Source: Aureimonas psammosilenae
GTDB taxonomy: Bacteria; Pseudomonadota; Alphaproteobacteria; Rhizobiales; Rhizobiaceae
NCBI RefSeq assembly: GCF_009176975.1
Contig: NZ_WEZG01000003.1
Coordinates: forward strand, 1 to 64,000
Length of the DNA: 64,000 nt
Direction of reading: 5' to 3'
Position numbers and translations under genes: made by a program. Below are positions 39,918 to 49,926 of the stretch, piece by piece. Below the pieces are notes generated by a model that ran no database searches, was not told where the DNA came from, and was given only the letters and a program-made list of their open reading frames with translations. Each line of letters starts with the position of its first letter. Within the stretch, counting starts at the first letter, position 1.

Positions 39918-42323
39918 ATGACATTTCCGACGGTCCCGAACGCCGATCACTCGCAGTCCGACCCCCAAGAACCCGTTCCCACCATTGAGGATCAGTTCCG
40001 CGTCCTCGTGGAATCCACGGCAGCCATTGTCTGGCATGTGGAGGCGAGCGGCATCTTTCGGGGCGAGCAGCCGGGCTGGTCGGAATTCACCGGGCAAACG
40101 GAAGAGGAATATTCCGGCTGGGGCTGGACCACGGCTCTCCACCCCGAGGACCGCGACCACAGCGCCCGCGCCTGGAACGAAGCGAGTGCCGAGATCAAAC
40201 GCTATTCCGTCGAACACCGGGTCCGGCGGCGGGACGGCCAATGGCGCGACATGCTCGCCAATGCCGTTCCGATCTTCGACGGTAACGGAGGCGTTCGAGG
40301 CTGGATCGGCTCGCATACCGACATCACGGAGCAGAAGCGCACCGCCGCCGCCTTGAACGAAAGCAACCTGCAGTTCCAGGGGCTTGCGGACAACGTGCCC
40401 CAGCTCGTCTGGACCGCCCGGCCGGACGGCTCGATCTTCTGGTACAATCGCCGCTGGTTCGATTACACCGGACTGCCGGCAGACCGGCTTTCCGGGGCCG
40501 AATGGCTGGAAACGCAGCATCCCGACCATGCGGAACGCGTGCGCCAAAGCTTTCTCGAAGCCATCGCCAGCGGACGCAACTGGGAAGACACGTTCCCCTT
40601 GCGCGGCGCGAATGGCAGCTATCGCTGGTTCCTGTCGCAAGCCGTTCCGATCCGCGACGCGCAAGGCGCCATCCTGCGCTGGTTCGGCACCAACACGGAT
40701 GTCACCCGTCAGCGCCAGCAGGAACAGGAACTCCAACTCGCCCGCGAACAGGCCGACAACGCCAATCGGGCGAAAAGTGAGTTCATCGCGAATATGAGCC
40801 ACGAACTCCGCACGCCGCTGTCGGCCGTGATCGGCTATGCCGAGATGCTGGAAGAAGAGGTCGAGGAGCTCGGTGAAAAAGGGCTTCTGGCGGACCTGCG
40901 CAAGATCAACAACAATGCCCACCACCTCCTCAGCCTCATCAACAACGTCCTCGACCTTTCCAAGATCGAAGCGGAGCGCATGGAGGTCTTCTTGGAGACC
41001 TTCTCGGTCGGCGAGGCGCTGTCCGACATCCGCAGCACGGTGCAGGTGCTGATGGAGAAAAAGGGAAATCGGCTGGAGATCGAGGGCGATATCGATCTCG
41101 GCGACATGCACACCGATCAGGTGAAGCTGCGCCAATGCCTCATCAATCTCCTGTCCAACGCCGCGAAGTTCTCGGAAAACGCCACGGTAACGCTGACCGC
41201 CCGGCGCACGACCGAGTTCGGCCGCGATTGGCTGACCTTCGACGTGTCGGACAAGGGGATCGGCATGACGCCGGACCAACTTCAGAAGCTGTTCCAGCGC
41301 TTCACGCAGGCCGACGCCTCGACAACGCGCCGCTTCGGCGGAACGGGCCTCGGCCTCGCCATCACCAAGGCCTTCTGTAAGCTGCTCGGCGGCGATATTG
41401 CGGTGACGAGCCGGGAAGGCCAAGGCTCAACCTTCACAGTGAAGCTGCCCGCCATCGCGGCGAATACCGTGGTCGAGAACGCGGTGATCGTTCCCGTTCC
41501 GGTTGAAGAGCGGCTGGCCTCCATGGGTGTCGTTCTCGCTATCGACGACGATCCCAACGCGCGCGATCTCGTCACGCGTTTCCTGTCCAAGGAAGGCTTC
41601 GTCGTGCGCACGGCTTCCGATGGGTTGGCCGGGCTTGAGATGGCGAGGGCCATCCGGCCCGACGTGATTCTCCTCGACGTGACCATGCCGCGCATGGACG
41701 GCTGGTCGGTGCTGAGCGCCTTGAAGAACGACGCCGACCTGTCGCGTATTCCGGTCGTGATGCTCACCATCATCGACCAGCACAGCCTCGGCTATGCGCT
41801 CGGCGCTTCAGACTACCTTTTGAAGCCGGTTCAATGGAGCCATCTGCGCAAGGTTCTCGACCGCTTCGTGACGCATGAGAACCGTACCGTCCTCGCCGTC
41901 GACGACGATCTGGACCATCTCGCGCGTACTCAGGCCATCCTTGAGCGCGAGGGCTTTTCCGTCATCCTCGCAACCAACGGCCGCGAGGCGCTGGAGAAGA
42001 TGACGGATCACATTCCCGCCCTCGTCCTGACCGACTTGGTGATGCCGGAAATGGACGGTTTCGCGTTCATCCGGCATCTGCGCGAACGGAACGAAACAGC
42101 CAGCGTGCCGGTGGTCGTCCTAACCTCGAAAAACCTGTCTCGGCAGGAATACCAGGATTTGAAGCGCAACACCGACGGCGTTCTGTCCAAGGACAAGACC
42201 GACCTCGCGGAACTCGCGACCGAAGTGCGCAAGCTCGTTCGCGGTCACCGCGACCAGTTCGCGGCGCCCGAGGCGCCCCCTTCGCTCCCTTCTCCCTGGA
42301 CTTCGCCCGAGATTGAGACCTGA
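39918..42323 (+). CDS. Soluble hybrid histidine kinase, PAS-PAS-HisKA-HATPase-REC-REC
   Basis: 801 residues from the ATG at 39918; a TTG at 39885 is possible but lies only six bases after the hairpin. Two PAS domains (about 22-138 and 150-266), then HisKA with phospho-acceptor His295 in MSHELRTPL, and an ATPase domain with N-box [11 protein letters not shown] and GGTGLGLAI. Two receiver domains follow with likely phospho-sites Asp587 ([11 protein letters not shown]) and Asp706 ([11 protein letters not shown]). There is no membrane helix, so the signal is sensed in the cytosol. No output regulator is encoded beside it. It could act on the neighbouring block or be unrelated. Confidence 0.92.
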   Translation: MTFPTVPNADHSQSDPQEPVPTIEDQFRVLVESTAAIVWHVEASGIFRGEQPGWSEFTGQTEEEYSGWGWTTALHPEDRDHSARAWNEASAEIKRYSVEHRVRRRDGQWRDMLANAVPIFDGNGGVRGWIGSHTDITEQKRTAAALNESNLQFQGLADNVPQLVWTARPDGSIFWYNRRWFDYTGLPADRLSGAEWLETQHPDHAERVRQSFLEAIASGRNWEDTFPLRGANGSYRWFLSQAVPIRDAQGAILRWFGTNTDVTRQRQQEQELQLAREQADNANRAKSEFIANMSHELRTPLSAVIGYAEMLEEEVEELGEKGLLADLRKINNNAHHLLSLINNVLDLSKIEAERMEVFLETFSVGEALSDIRSTVQVLMEKKGNRLEIEGDIDLGDMHTDQVKLRQCLINLLSNAAKFSENATVTLTARRTTEFGRDWLTFDVSDKGIGMTPDQLQKLFQRFTQADASTTRRFGGTGLGLAITKAFCKLLGGDIAVTSREGQGSTFTVKLPAIAANTVVENAVIVPVPVEERLASMGVVLAIDDDPNARDLVTRFLSKEGFVVRTASDGLAGLEMARAIRPDVILLDVTMPRMDGWSVLSALKNDADLSRIPVVMLTIIDQHSLGYALGASDYLLKPVQWSHLRKVLDRFVTHENRTVLAVDDDLDHLARTQAILEREGFSVILATNGREALEKMTDHIPALVLTDLVMPEMDGFAFIRHLRERNETASVPVVVLTSKNLSRQEYQDLKRNTDGVLSKDKTDLAELATEVRKLVRGHRDQFAAPEAPPSLPSPWTSPEIET

Positions 42324-42418
42324 CTGAAATTGGGTAGGAACGGCCGCCGCGCGATTGGATTTCCTTCCCATGCCAGCCGACATCCGTCGGTTCGTGCTGG
42401 CGATGGGGGGATATGTGA

Positions 42419-43036
42419 ATGACCGAACAAGATGGTCTGCCGAACCTTTCGGAACGTAGCGTCGTCCACCTTTGCATCGACATGCAGCGGATGTTCGCGG
42501 AAGACACGGAATGGAACACGCCGTGGATGGAACGGGTGCTCCCAGAAACGCTTCGGATCGCGCAGGCTCATTCCTCCGAGACCATCTTCTCGCGCTTCAT
42601 CCCGCCGCGCCGGGCGGCGGATACCAAAGGCGCATGGCGTCTTTATTTCGAACGCTGGCATGAATTCACGCTAAACGAGATGGACCCCGGCCTGATCGAA
42701 CTGGTCGAGCCGTTGGCCGCACTCGTTCCTCCCGCGACCGTCATCGACAAGCCGGGCTATTCGCCGTTTCATGCCACCGATCTGGACAATATGCTGAAGG
42801 AGCGCGGGGTCGACACGATCGTCGTCACTGGCGCGGAAACGGATGTCTGCGTGCTGGCGGCCGTCTTTTCGGCGATCGATCTCGGCTATTCCGTTATTCT
42901 GCCGAAGGACGCGCTTTGCAGTTCGGCGGATGAAACGCATGACGCGCTCATCACCGTCTACGGCAGCCGTTTCAGCCAGCAGATATTCCTGACCGAAACG
43001 GCGGTCCTCCTTGAAGCCTGGCCGGCCTCGGGCTGA
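42419..43036 (+). CDS. Isochorismatase-family cysteine hydrolase
   Basis: 205 residues. The Asp-Lys-Cys triad is readable: Asp in HLCIDMQRMF, Lys in VIDKPGYSPF and Cys in ETDVCVLAAVF. This fold includes isochorismatase, nicotinamidase and N-carbamoylsarcosine amidase. Position next to NAD synthetase (convergent, stop codons abutting) makes an amidase of nicotinamide type thinkable, but the nicotinamidase metal-binding motif is not evident. Substrate unknown. Confidence 0.82.
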   Translation: MTEQDGLPNLSERSVVHLCIDMQRMFAEDTEWNTPWMERVLPETLRIAQAHSSETIFSRFIPPRRAADTKGAWRLYFERWHEFTLNEMDPGLIELVEPLAALVPPATVIDKPGYSPFHATDLDNMLKERGVDTIVVTGAETDVCVLAAVFSAIDLGYSVILPKDALCSSADETHDALITVYGSRFSQQIFLTETAVLLEAWPASG

Positions 43037-45100
43037 TCACGCGTCCGGCGGAAGCGCTTGCCTTAACTCCCTCAGCCATGCATCCGCGACGCTGTCGGAC
43101 GGGGCCCGCCAATCGCCGCGTGGGCTCAAAGCGCCTCCGGCCGAAATCTTCGGCCCGTTCGGAATGGCGCTGCGCTTGAACTGGCTCGTCTGGAAGAAGC
43201 GGATGATGAAGGCTTCCAGCCAACGCCGGATTGTGGCGAGATCGTAGGCGTTGCGTCCTTCTTCTGGGAAACCCGCCGGCCAGCGACCGGCGGACGCATC
43301 GCGCCAGGCATTCCAGGCGAGGAACGCCGTCTTCGACGGCGGCAGGCCGTAGCGCAGCGTGTGGAACAGGAAAAAGTCGTGAAGTTCGTAGGGACCGATC
43401 TTGGACTGCGTGCTCTGGATCACGCCGTCCTCCCCCGGCGGCACGAGTTCGGGTGAGATCTCGGTCGCCAGGATCGCTCGCAGCACATCCCCCGTTTCCG
43501 GCTCGAACTGGCCAGACGAAATCGACCACCGGATCAGATACTGGATCAGCGTCTTGGCGAGGCCCGCATTGACGGCATAGTGGCTCATCTGGTCACCGAC
43601 GCCGTAGGTGCACCAGCCGAGCGCCAGTTCCGACAGGTCGCCAGTGCCGATCACGAAGCCGTTGCGGTTGTTGGCGAGGCGGAAGAGATAGTCCGTCCGA
43701 AGGCCCGCCTGCACGTTCTCGAACGCGATGTCGTACACCTTCTCGCCGCGCGCGAAGGGGTGGTTCATATCCGCCAACATCTGCCGGGCGGCCGGGCGGA
43801 TATCGATTTCCGCCGCCTCGATGCCGAGCGCGCGCATCAGCTTCCAGGCATTGCCCTTGGTCTCGTCGCCGGTCGCGAAGCCCGGCATGGTGTAGCCGAG
43901 AATGGTTGAGCGCGGTTTGCCGAGGAGGTCGCAAGCCTTCGCGGCGACGATCAGGGCCTGCGTCGAATCGAGACCGCCCGAAACGCCGATCACCATATGC
44001 GAGGCGTGGGTCGCCTCGAAGCGCTTCACCAGCCCGTGGACCTGGATGTTGAAGCTTTCGTAGCAATCCTGATCGAGCCGGGACAGCGTGTCCGGCACGT
44101 AAGGAAAGCGCCGCAGCGAGCGTTCGAGGCCGACATCCGCAAAGCTTGGGCCATGCTCGAAGGAGACGGTGCGGAACCGGAGTTCCGGGTGCCCCTGCCG
44201 CGCGGCCGCATCGTTGAAGGTCGGGGTGCGCATGCGCTCCAGCCGGATACGCTGTACATCGACGTCGGCAACGATCATCTGCGGTTCGCGTGCGAAGCGC
44301 TCGGACTGCGCCAGGAGCTCGCCCATCTCGTGGATCGAGCCTTGCCCGTCCCAGGAAAGATCGGTCGTGCTTTCACCGCTTCCGGCCGCCGAATAGGCAT
44401 AGGCCGCGACGCAGCGCATGGACTGCGACGCCGACAGGAGCGAACGGTCGTCGGCCTTGCCGACCGTGATGTTGGAGGCCGACAGGTTGCAGAGGATCAG
44501 CGCTCCGGCAAGCGCGCCGTCCGTGGAAGGCGGCGTCGGCGCCCAGTAATCCTCGCAGATCTCGATATGGAAGACGAAGTCGGCGAGATCCGTGGCAGCG
44601 AAGAGAAGGTCGGCGCCGAACGGCGCGGTCTGCCCGGCGAAGTCGATCGTCAGGCCCGCCAGCCCGGCACCGGACGCGAACCAGCGCTTCTCGTAATATT
44701 CGCGGTAGTTCGGCAGAAAGATCTTCGGCACGACGCCGAGAATGCGCCCCCTCGCGACTGCGATCGCGCAATTGTAGACGCGCCCGTTGCGCCGCACCGG
44801 CGCACCGACGAGGAAGACCGTCGGATGCTCGCTCGTTTCCCGCGCAAGGCTGGCGACCGCTTCCTCCACGCCCTTCAAAAGCGCGTCTTGGAGGTGGAGA
44901 TCGTCGATCGCGTAGCCGGAAATGTTCAGTTCGGGAAAGATGAGGAGATCGACGTTCGCGGCCGCGGCCCGTTTCACCGCTTGGACGGCCGCTTCACCGT
45001 TTCGCTGGGGGTCGGCGACGGTCACCATGGGCGTCGCCACACCCACGCGAACGAAGCCATGGCTGTGGATCGAAGAGAACTTGGCCAATTCGGAGGTCAT
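43037..45100 (-). CDS. nadE: Glutamine-dependent NAD(+) synthase
   Basis: 687 residues from the ATG at 45100 (MTSELAKFSSIHSHGFVRVG); the open frame further upstream is not conserved. The N-terminal nitrilase-type glutaminase has its triad in FPELNISGY, PKIFLPNYREYYEKRW and EICEDYW. The C-terminal synthetase has the PP-loop VSGGLDST and GTGDLSELALGWCTYG. It makes NAD from deamido-NAD with ammonia channelled from glutamine. Full length for the two-domain form. Divergent from the small HTH gene. Confidence 0.95.
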   Translation of the reverse strand: MTSELAKFSSIHSHGFVRVGVATPMVTVADPQRNGEAAVQAVKRAAAANVDLLIFPELNISGYAIDDLHLQDALLKGVEEAVASLARETSEHPTVFLVGAPVRRNGRVYNCAIAVARGRILGVVPKIFLPNYREYYEKRWFASGAGLAGLTIDFAGQTAPFGADLLFAATDLADFVFHIEICEDYWAPTPPSTDGALAGALILCNLSASNITVGKADDRSLLSASQSMRCVAAYAYSAAGSGESTTDLSWDGQGSIHEMGELLAQSERFAREPQMIVADVDVQRIRLERMRTPTFNDAAARQGHPELRFRTVSFEHGPSFADVGLERSLRRFPYVPDTLSRLDQDCYESFNIQVHGLVKRFEATHASHMVIGVSGGLDSTQALIVAAKACDLLGKPRSTILGYTMPGFATGDETKGNAWKLMRALGIEAAEIDIRPAARQMLADMNHPFARGEKVYDIAFENVQAGLRTDYLFRLANNRNGFVIGTGDLSELALGWCTYGVGDQMSHYAVNAGLAKTLIQYLIRWSISSGQFEPETGDVLRAILATEISPELVPPGEDGVIQSTQSKIGPYELHDFFLFHTLRYGLPPSKTAFLAWNAWRDASAGRWPAGFPEEGRNAYDLATIRRWLEAFIIRFFQTSQFKRSAIPNGPKISAGGALSPRGDWRAPSDSVADAWLRELRQALPPDA

Positions 45101-45285
45101 GATGCGCGAGCCGTTTAACGTCCCGAACGAACATAGTCCCCCGCCGACGCGATGAAAGGCGAGGCTTCGAGAGACCCTCAACGCATGTTTTCGCTTGGCG
45201 TTTCTTGCGCGAGACTTGCGCTTGCGATGAAAAGCGCCAAATCTCCATCCGGAACAAACAGTGAAGGCTGGAGAAGGCGAGCGTC

Positions 45286-45699
45286 TTGACCACCCTACGC
45301 GAATTCGAAGATGCCTTGCGCGAACAAGGCAATACCTCGGCGCTTTCCGTTCTGGACAGCTTGCGGGAGCGCGACCGCTCGAAGCGCACCGTTCGCCCTG
45401 CCCGGCGCATCACCGGCAAGAAGATGACGCCGGAGATCGCGCGTCGTATCTTGGAGATGCACGAGCATACCAAGATGACCCAGCAGGAGATCGCCTTCCG
45501 CATCGGCGTCAACCAGGGCCGGGTCAACGAAGTCATTAAACGCGGCAAATGGCTGAATGACGATCCCGCCGCGCCGGAAGCCGTCGCGCGCGATCAGGCG
45601 AAGGCCCGCATGCGGCGCCGGAAAAGCGAAGCACCGCCCTCGCCGCGCGCTGCGCCCAAGAAAGCACCGCAGGCCCAACTCATGTTCGGCGATTTCTGA
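45286..45699 (+). CDS. Small helix-turn-helix protein
   Basis: 137 residues from a TTG at 45286. A helix-turn-helix lies at about 47-90 (MTPEIARRILEMHEHTKMTQ, IAFRIGVNQGRVNEVIKRG), of the kind found in homeodomain-like or transposase-like regulators. The C-terminal part is basic and proline-rich and ends QAQLMFGDF, which loosely resembles a sliding-clamp-binding peptide (Q-x-x-L-x-F). Regulator of unknown target. It converges with glpD across a short hairpin. Confidence 0.7.
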   Translation: MTTLREFEDALREQGNTSALSVLDSLRERDRSKRTVRPARRITGKKMTPEIARRILEMHEHTKMTQQEIAFRIGVNQGRVNEVIKRGKWLNDDPAAPEAVARDQAKARMRRRKSEAPPSPRAAPKKAPQAQLMFGDF

Positions 45700-45716
45700 G
45701 GCCCGAAGGGGCTCAG
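45696..45716. terminator. Short bidirectional hairpin between HTH gene and glpD-like gene
   Basis: CTGAGGCCC / GGGGCTCAG with a three-base loop and one mismatch, overlapping both stop codons. Weak tail. Confidence 0.45.
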
Positions 45717-47230
45717 GCCGCGAGCACGCCCCGCTCGCGGTCCATCCAGTCCTCGAAGGCCTCGATCTCGGCCTGAGTCATGTGGAGGTGCTGTTTCGTC
45801 CGACGGTACAGCACATCCTCCGGCGTTTGCGCCCATTCCTCGACCATGAGGTAGCGGACTTCCGCCTCATAAAGGCGACCGCCGAAATGGCGGCCGAGAC
45901 CCGCCATATCCTTCGCTCCGCCGAGCAATCTCTCCGTCCGCGTGCCGTAGAGACGCGCGTAGTGATGGGCGATTTCGGGCGGCAGGAACGGATGGCGGCT
46001 TCGAAGATCGCGCTCGAACCGGTCGAAATCCGCTCCCGGCATGTCCCCGCCCGGCAGCGGGACGCGCGCCGTCCAGGCCTTCTTCATTTCCGGGAAATAG
46101 CCTTCCATTCGATCGAGTCCTCGCTCGGCAAGCTCTCGGTAGGTGGTGATCTTGCCGCCATAGATGGACAGCATCGGTGCTTTCCCACCGACGTCGTCGA
46201 TCTCGAAGACATAGTCGCGCGTCACGGCGGAAGGGTTGTCGGCGTCGTCTTCCAGAAGCGGGCGCACACCGGAGAAAGAGTAAAGAACGTCTTCCGGCTT
46301 CAACTGCGTCTTGGTGTAACGGTTGACGGCTTTCAGGAGATAATCGATCTCGCTGCCCTCCACCGCGACATCGTCGGCGTCGCCGTCATAGGGAATGTCC
46401 GTGGTGCCGATCAACGTGAGGTCGCCCTGATAGGGATTCACGAAGATCACGCGCTTGTCTGTGTTCTGGAAGAGATAGGCCTGGTTGCCCTCCCAGAACT
46501 TCTTAGTGACAATGTGACTGCCTTTGACCAGGCGAACGCGCTTGGTGGAGTTTTGCCGCGCGACGTTGCGCACGATGTTTTCCACCCAGGGCCCGGCGGC
46601 GTTGACGACGGCGCGCGCCCACACAGTGCGCGTCGTGCCGTCCTTGGCGGTGAGGGTCGCGATCCACAAACCGTCTTCGCGGCGGATGGATGTCGCGGCG
46701 GTGCGCGGCAGGATGGTGGCGCCGCGTTCCTTGGCGTCGAGCGCGTTCAGGACCACGAGCCGCGCGTCGTCCACCCAGCAGTCGGAATATTCGAAGGCGC
46801 GCGAATATTGCTGCTTGATCGCCTCGCCTTCCGGCGCGGTCAGGAGGTTCAGGCTACGAGTTCCGGGCAGCTTCCTGCGGCCGCCGAGATGGTCGTAAAG
46901 GAACAGGCCGAGACGAACGAGCCAGGCCGGCCGTTGTTCGGGCGAATGCGGAAGAACGAAGCGCATCGGCCAGATGATGTGCGGCGCGGCGTCCATCAGC
47001 ACTTCGCGTTCGGTCAGCGCTTCGCGCACGAGGCGGAACTCGTAATATTCGAGATAGCGCAGGCCGCCATGGACGAGCTTGCCGGAACGCGACGACGTGC
47101 CCTGCGCGAGATCGTCCTTCTCGCACAACACCGTCTTCAGCCCGCGCCCTACCGCGTCCCGCGCGATGCCGACACCGTTGACGCCGCCGCCCACGACGAG
47201 AATGTCGAAGATCTCGGATGTGTCGTTCAA
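45713..47230 (-). CDS. Glycerol-3-phosphate dehydrogenase family flavoprotein, GlpD/EryB-like
   Basis: 505 residues, starting at a TTG at 47230 (no in-frame ATG upstream aligns with the family). FAD motif ILVVGGGVNGVGIARDAVGRG, then GTSSRSGKLVHGGLRYLEYY, both diagnostic for the GlpD family. GlpD oxidises sn-glycerol-3-phosphate; the closely related EryB oxidises erythritol-4-phosphate. Because the operon also holds an EryA-like kinase and EryH/EryI-like isomerases, the EryB role is likely. Sequence alone does not separate the two. Last gene of the minus-strand polyol operon. Confidence 0.88.
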   Translation of the reverse strand: MNDTSEIFDILVVGGGVNGVGIARDAVGRGLKTVLCEKDDLAQGTSSRSGKLVHGGLRYLEYYEFRLVREALTEREVLMDAAPHIIWPMRFVLPHSPEQRPAWLVRLGLFLYDHLGGRRKLPGTRSLNLLTAPEGEAIKQQYSRAFEYSDCWVDDARLVVLNALDAKERGATILPRTAATSIRREDGLWIATLTAKDGTTRTVWARAVVNAAGPWVENIVRNVARQNSTKRVRLVKGSHIVTKKFWEGNQAYLFQNTDKRVIFVNPYQGDLTLIGTTDIPYDGDADDVAVEGSEIDYLLKAVNRYTKTQLKPEDVLYSFSGVRPLLEDDADNPSAVTRDYVFEIDDVGGKAPMLSIYGGKITTYRELAERGLDRMEGYFPEMKKAWTARVPLPGGDMPGADFDRFERDLRSRHPFLPPEIAHHYARLYGTRTERLLGGAKDMAGLGRHFGGRLYEAEVRYLMVEEWAQTPEDVLYRRTKQHLHMTQAEIEAFEDWMDRERGVLAA

Positions 47231-47294
47231 GGCATCACCATGGTCTGTACCGCCGGCCGGAGGCCCTGCGATCGTTTCGGATAGGCCCGACCCT

Positions 47295-48323
47295 TCAGCA
47301 CGGGTTGAGCGGCGGCTCTCCAGCCAGATAGCGCCGAACTTCCTCGGCGGCCCGCGTCGCGGCGATCGTCACCGTCTTCACCGACGCGCCCGCGATATGG
47401 GGCGTCAGCGTTACGTTCGGAAGTTTCAGAAGTGGCCAGTCGAGCGGCACCGGCTCGACCGCGAAGGTCTCCAGCATCGCGCCGCGCAGATGGTTGCTTC
47501 GAAGGGCTTCCGTCAATGCGTCGTAATCGACCATAGGCCCGCGCGCCGTGTTCACGAAGGTCGCCCCCGGCTTCATCCGGGCGAAGGCTTCGGCGTTCAT
47601 GAAACCCGTGGTCTCGGGCGTCACGCGCGAATGAAGCGTCACGACATCGGCCTCGTCCAGAAGGGTTTCGATCGACACATGCTCGATGCCGGCGTTGAGA
47701 TCGTCCGCCGAGATCTGTACGTAAGGATCGGCGACGAGGATGCGGCAGCCGAAAGCCTTCAGAAGCTTCACGACGCGCGATCCGATCTCGCCATATCCGA
47801 TGACGCCGACGGTCATCTCGGAAAGCTCGCGGCCCGTCATGTCGGCCCGGTAAAGGTCGCCGCGCCATTCACCGGCGCGAAGCGCATCGTGGCCGCGCGT
47901 GATCATCCGCGTCTCGGTGAGGATCGCGCCGATGGTGAATTCCGCCACCGCGCTGGCGTTGCGACCGGGCGTGTTGACCACGGTGACGCCGTATTCGCGC
48001 GCGGCTTCCATGTCGATGTTCACCGGCCCGCCGCGCGACACGGCGATGAACTTCAGCTTGGGCAGCTTTTCCAGCATGGCGCGGGACAGGGGCGCCAGAT
48101 GGGTCACCAGGATATCCGCATCGCCGATCAGTTCGAGCGTATCCTCCTCCGAACCCTGATATTCGCGCAAACCCGCCATGCCGAACTCCATCGGCCGATC
48201 GGGCCAGTCGAGCGTGTGGAGAACCATGGGCGGCGGCTGGTCGCAGGCCTCGTCGATCGCTTCCCGAAACATCTGCGGCAGCATGAAATGGTCGCCGATG
48301 ATGGTGATCGCGTGAGTCGTCAT
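47295..48323 (-). CDS. D-isomer-specific 2-hydroxyacid dehydrogenase
   Basis: 342 residues from the ATG at 48323, which overlaps the kinase stop by four bases (ATGA). NAD-binding motif VGVIGYGEIGSRVV. The catalytic Arg lies in AVSRGGPVNIDMEAA, the Glu in ETFAVEPVP and the His in TPHIAGAS. The substrate is unknown. It occupies a place in the operon where classical ery operons carry other enzymes, so it may handle an oxidised sugar-acid by-product or define a different polyol pathway. Confidence 0.88.
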   Translation of the reverse strand: MTTHAITIIGDHFMLPQMFREAIDEACDQPPPMVLHTLDWPDRPMEFGMAGLREYQGSEEDTLELIGDADILVTHLAPLSRAMLEKLPKLKFIAVSRGGPVNIDMEAAREYGVTVVNTPGRNASAVAEFTIGAILTETRMITRGHDALRAGEWRGDLYRADMTGRELSEMTVGVIGYGEIGSRVVKLLKAFGCRILVADPYVQISADDLNAGIEHVSIETLLDEADVVTLHSRVTPETTGFMNAEAFARMKPGATFVNTARGPMVDYDALTEALRSNHLRGAMLETFAVEPVPLDWPLLKLPNVTLTPHIAGASVKTVTIAATRAAEEVRRYLAGEPPLNPC

Positions 48324-49915
48324 GTCTCGTGCCTCGACTTGATCTCTGCGAGCCTTGCCCAGCATGGCTGCAGCTTCTCGCGCAACTCGCGGTATAGTGC
48401 AAAGGCCTCGTCGTAGGTCGGCACCAAGGCCGCATCCGGTTCGCTGGCCGGACCGACCAGCGGCTCGACCCAAGCTTCGGCCGCAGCCTGGATATTCGGA
48501 TAAAGGCCCGCCTGCACCGCTGCGATCATCGCCGCGCCGGCTGCGCCGGCTTCCTCGCGCTCCACCGTTCGGATCGGACGCCCGAGGACGCTGGCGAGGA
48601 TCAAGCGCATCGCCTTCGAACGCGCCGCGCCACCGGTCAGCCGTACCTCGCGCGGCACCATGCCCGTCGCCTCGTAGCAATCGCGCGACGCGAAACCGAG
48701 GCCCTCCAGAACGGCGCGCATCAGGTCGTAGAAGCCGGAATCGGACTGAAGCCCGGTGAACTGCGCCCGCGCGAAAGGGTCCATGAAGGGACCGCGCTCG
48801 CCGGCCTCCGAGATATAGGGATGGTAAAGCGCGCTGACCGGACGCGCGTCCAGAACACGCTCGTCGAGTTGCCGGACGAGATCCTTGCGCCCGCGCTCGA
48901 CGCCCTCATAGCGCAGGATGCCGCAGGCGAGGTCCAGCATCCAGTCGATGTTGAGGGTCGCAGCCATGTTGGACTGGATCTGCGCCGCGGACTGGCCGTC
49001 CGGCAGAAGCATGACGTAGCCGCTGCGGCTCTCGTTCAGAACGACGTCCTTGGCGCTCTTCACGTAGCGCATGTGCATGCCGGTCGAGCCAAGAATGGAA
49101 CAGCCCGCTTCGCCGGTCGGGTCGATCAGCCCGCCGCCGATGCCGGTGCAGACGACATCCACATAACCGAGCACCACGGGCGTTCCGGGGGTGAGGCCCG
49201 TCGCCCGCGCGGCGGCGTCCGAAAGGGCGTGGCTTTCCGTCCGGCCGTCCACGATCGGCGGAAGAAGCCGTCGCTCGTCGCGAAGCCCCAGTTCCTCGAT
49301 CACGAAATCGGAATAGTTGCGGGTGCGATAATCGCCGAAGGTGAAGCAGGCTTCCGTCGGATCGGTGGCGCGCTGGCCCGTCAGGCGGAAATACAGCCAG
49401 TCCTTGCAATGGAGCGCGGTCGCGGAACGCTCCAGAAGCTCCGGCATATGTCGCTTCATGTGGAGAAGATGCACGCCCTGCTGACAGGCATTGAGACCGC
49501 TGCCCGTCGTCTCGTAGCGGCGGGGGTAGGATGGGCTGGCGATGAGTTCGGTCGCGAGCGCACCACTCCTCGCGTCGAGCCAGAGCCAGGCAGGCGCCAC
49601 CGGCTCGCCGTCGCGGTCGACCAGCCAGGTTCCATCGCCCTGCCCCGTCACGGAAACGGAAATGACGCTCGCCGCCCCGCCGGGCAGTTTCTCAACCACC
49701 TCGCGCAGGGTCGCGGCGGTGTCTTTCCAGGTCTTTCCCATGTCCTGCTCGACGCCGCCATCGGCGACGCGCCAATAGCGGTTCGGCCGCGCCGCCTCGG
49801 CGATCTGCCTGCCGTCCAGCGTGAAGGCGACCGATTTCACCACCGATGTTCCGGCATCGATGCCGATGATGACGCCTTCGCGGCCGTTCATGCCCTGGTT
49901 TGCCTGTCCTGCCAT
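48320..49915 (-). CDS. FGGY-family carbohydrate kinase, erythritol-kinase (EryA)-like
   Basis: 531 residues from the ATG at 49915; a second ATG at 49891 is possible. The ATPase-fold N-terminus reads IIGIDAGTSVVKSVAF. VTGQGDGTWLVD, AWLWLDAR, HCKDWLYFRLTG and ATDPTEACFTFG recall the EryA branch of FGGY kinases more than xylulokinase or glycerol kinase. The C-terminal ATP loop is VRLTGGAARSKAM. It probably phosphorylates a tetritol or other polyol taken up by the adjacent ABC importer. Twelve bases downstream of the first importer ATPase and coupled to the dehydrogenase. Confidence 0.82.
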   Translation of the reverse strand: MAGQANQGMNGREGVIIGIDAGTSVVKSVAFTLDGRQIAEAARPNRYWRVADGGVEQDMGKTWKDTAATLREVVEKLPGGAASVISVSVTGQGDGTWLVDRDGEPVAPAWLWLDARSGALATELIASPSYPRRYETTGSGLNACQQGVHLLHMKRHMPELLERSATALHCKDWLYFRLTGQRATDPTEACFTFGDYRTRNYSDFVIEELGLRDERRLLPPIVDGRTESHALSDAAARATGLTPGTPVVLGYVDVVCTGIGGGLIDPTGEAGCSILGSTGMHMRYVKSAKDVVLNESRSGYVMLLPDGQSAAQIQSNMAATLNIDWMLDLACGILRYEGVERGRKDLVRQLDERVLDARPVSALYHPYISEAGERGPFMDPFARAQFTGLQSDSGFYDLMRAVLEGLGFASRDCYEATGMVPREVRLTGGAARSKAMRLILASVLGRPIRTVEREEAGAAGAAMIAAVQAGLYPNIQAAAEAWVEPLVGPASEPDAALVPTYDEAFALYRELREKLQPCWARLAEIKSRHET

Positions 49916-49926
49916 TCGTGATGCCT

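Noticed and set aside
23435-39920. A recent genomic island integrated at tRNA-Val
   Set aside because: No integrase, no direct repeat of the tRNA 3' end and no composition shift were seen. Only the tRNA position is suggestive.
48324-48680. Extended N-terminus of the 2-hydroxyacid dehydrogenase
   Set aside because: The open frame runs across the kinase gene. The ATGA overlap at 48320-48323 and family length support the short form.
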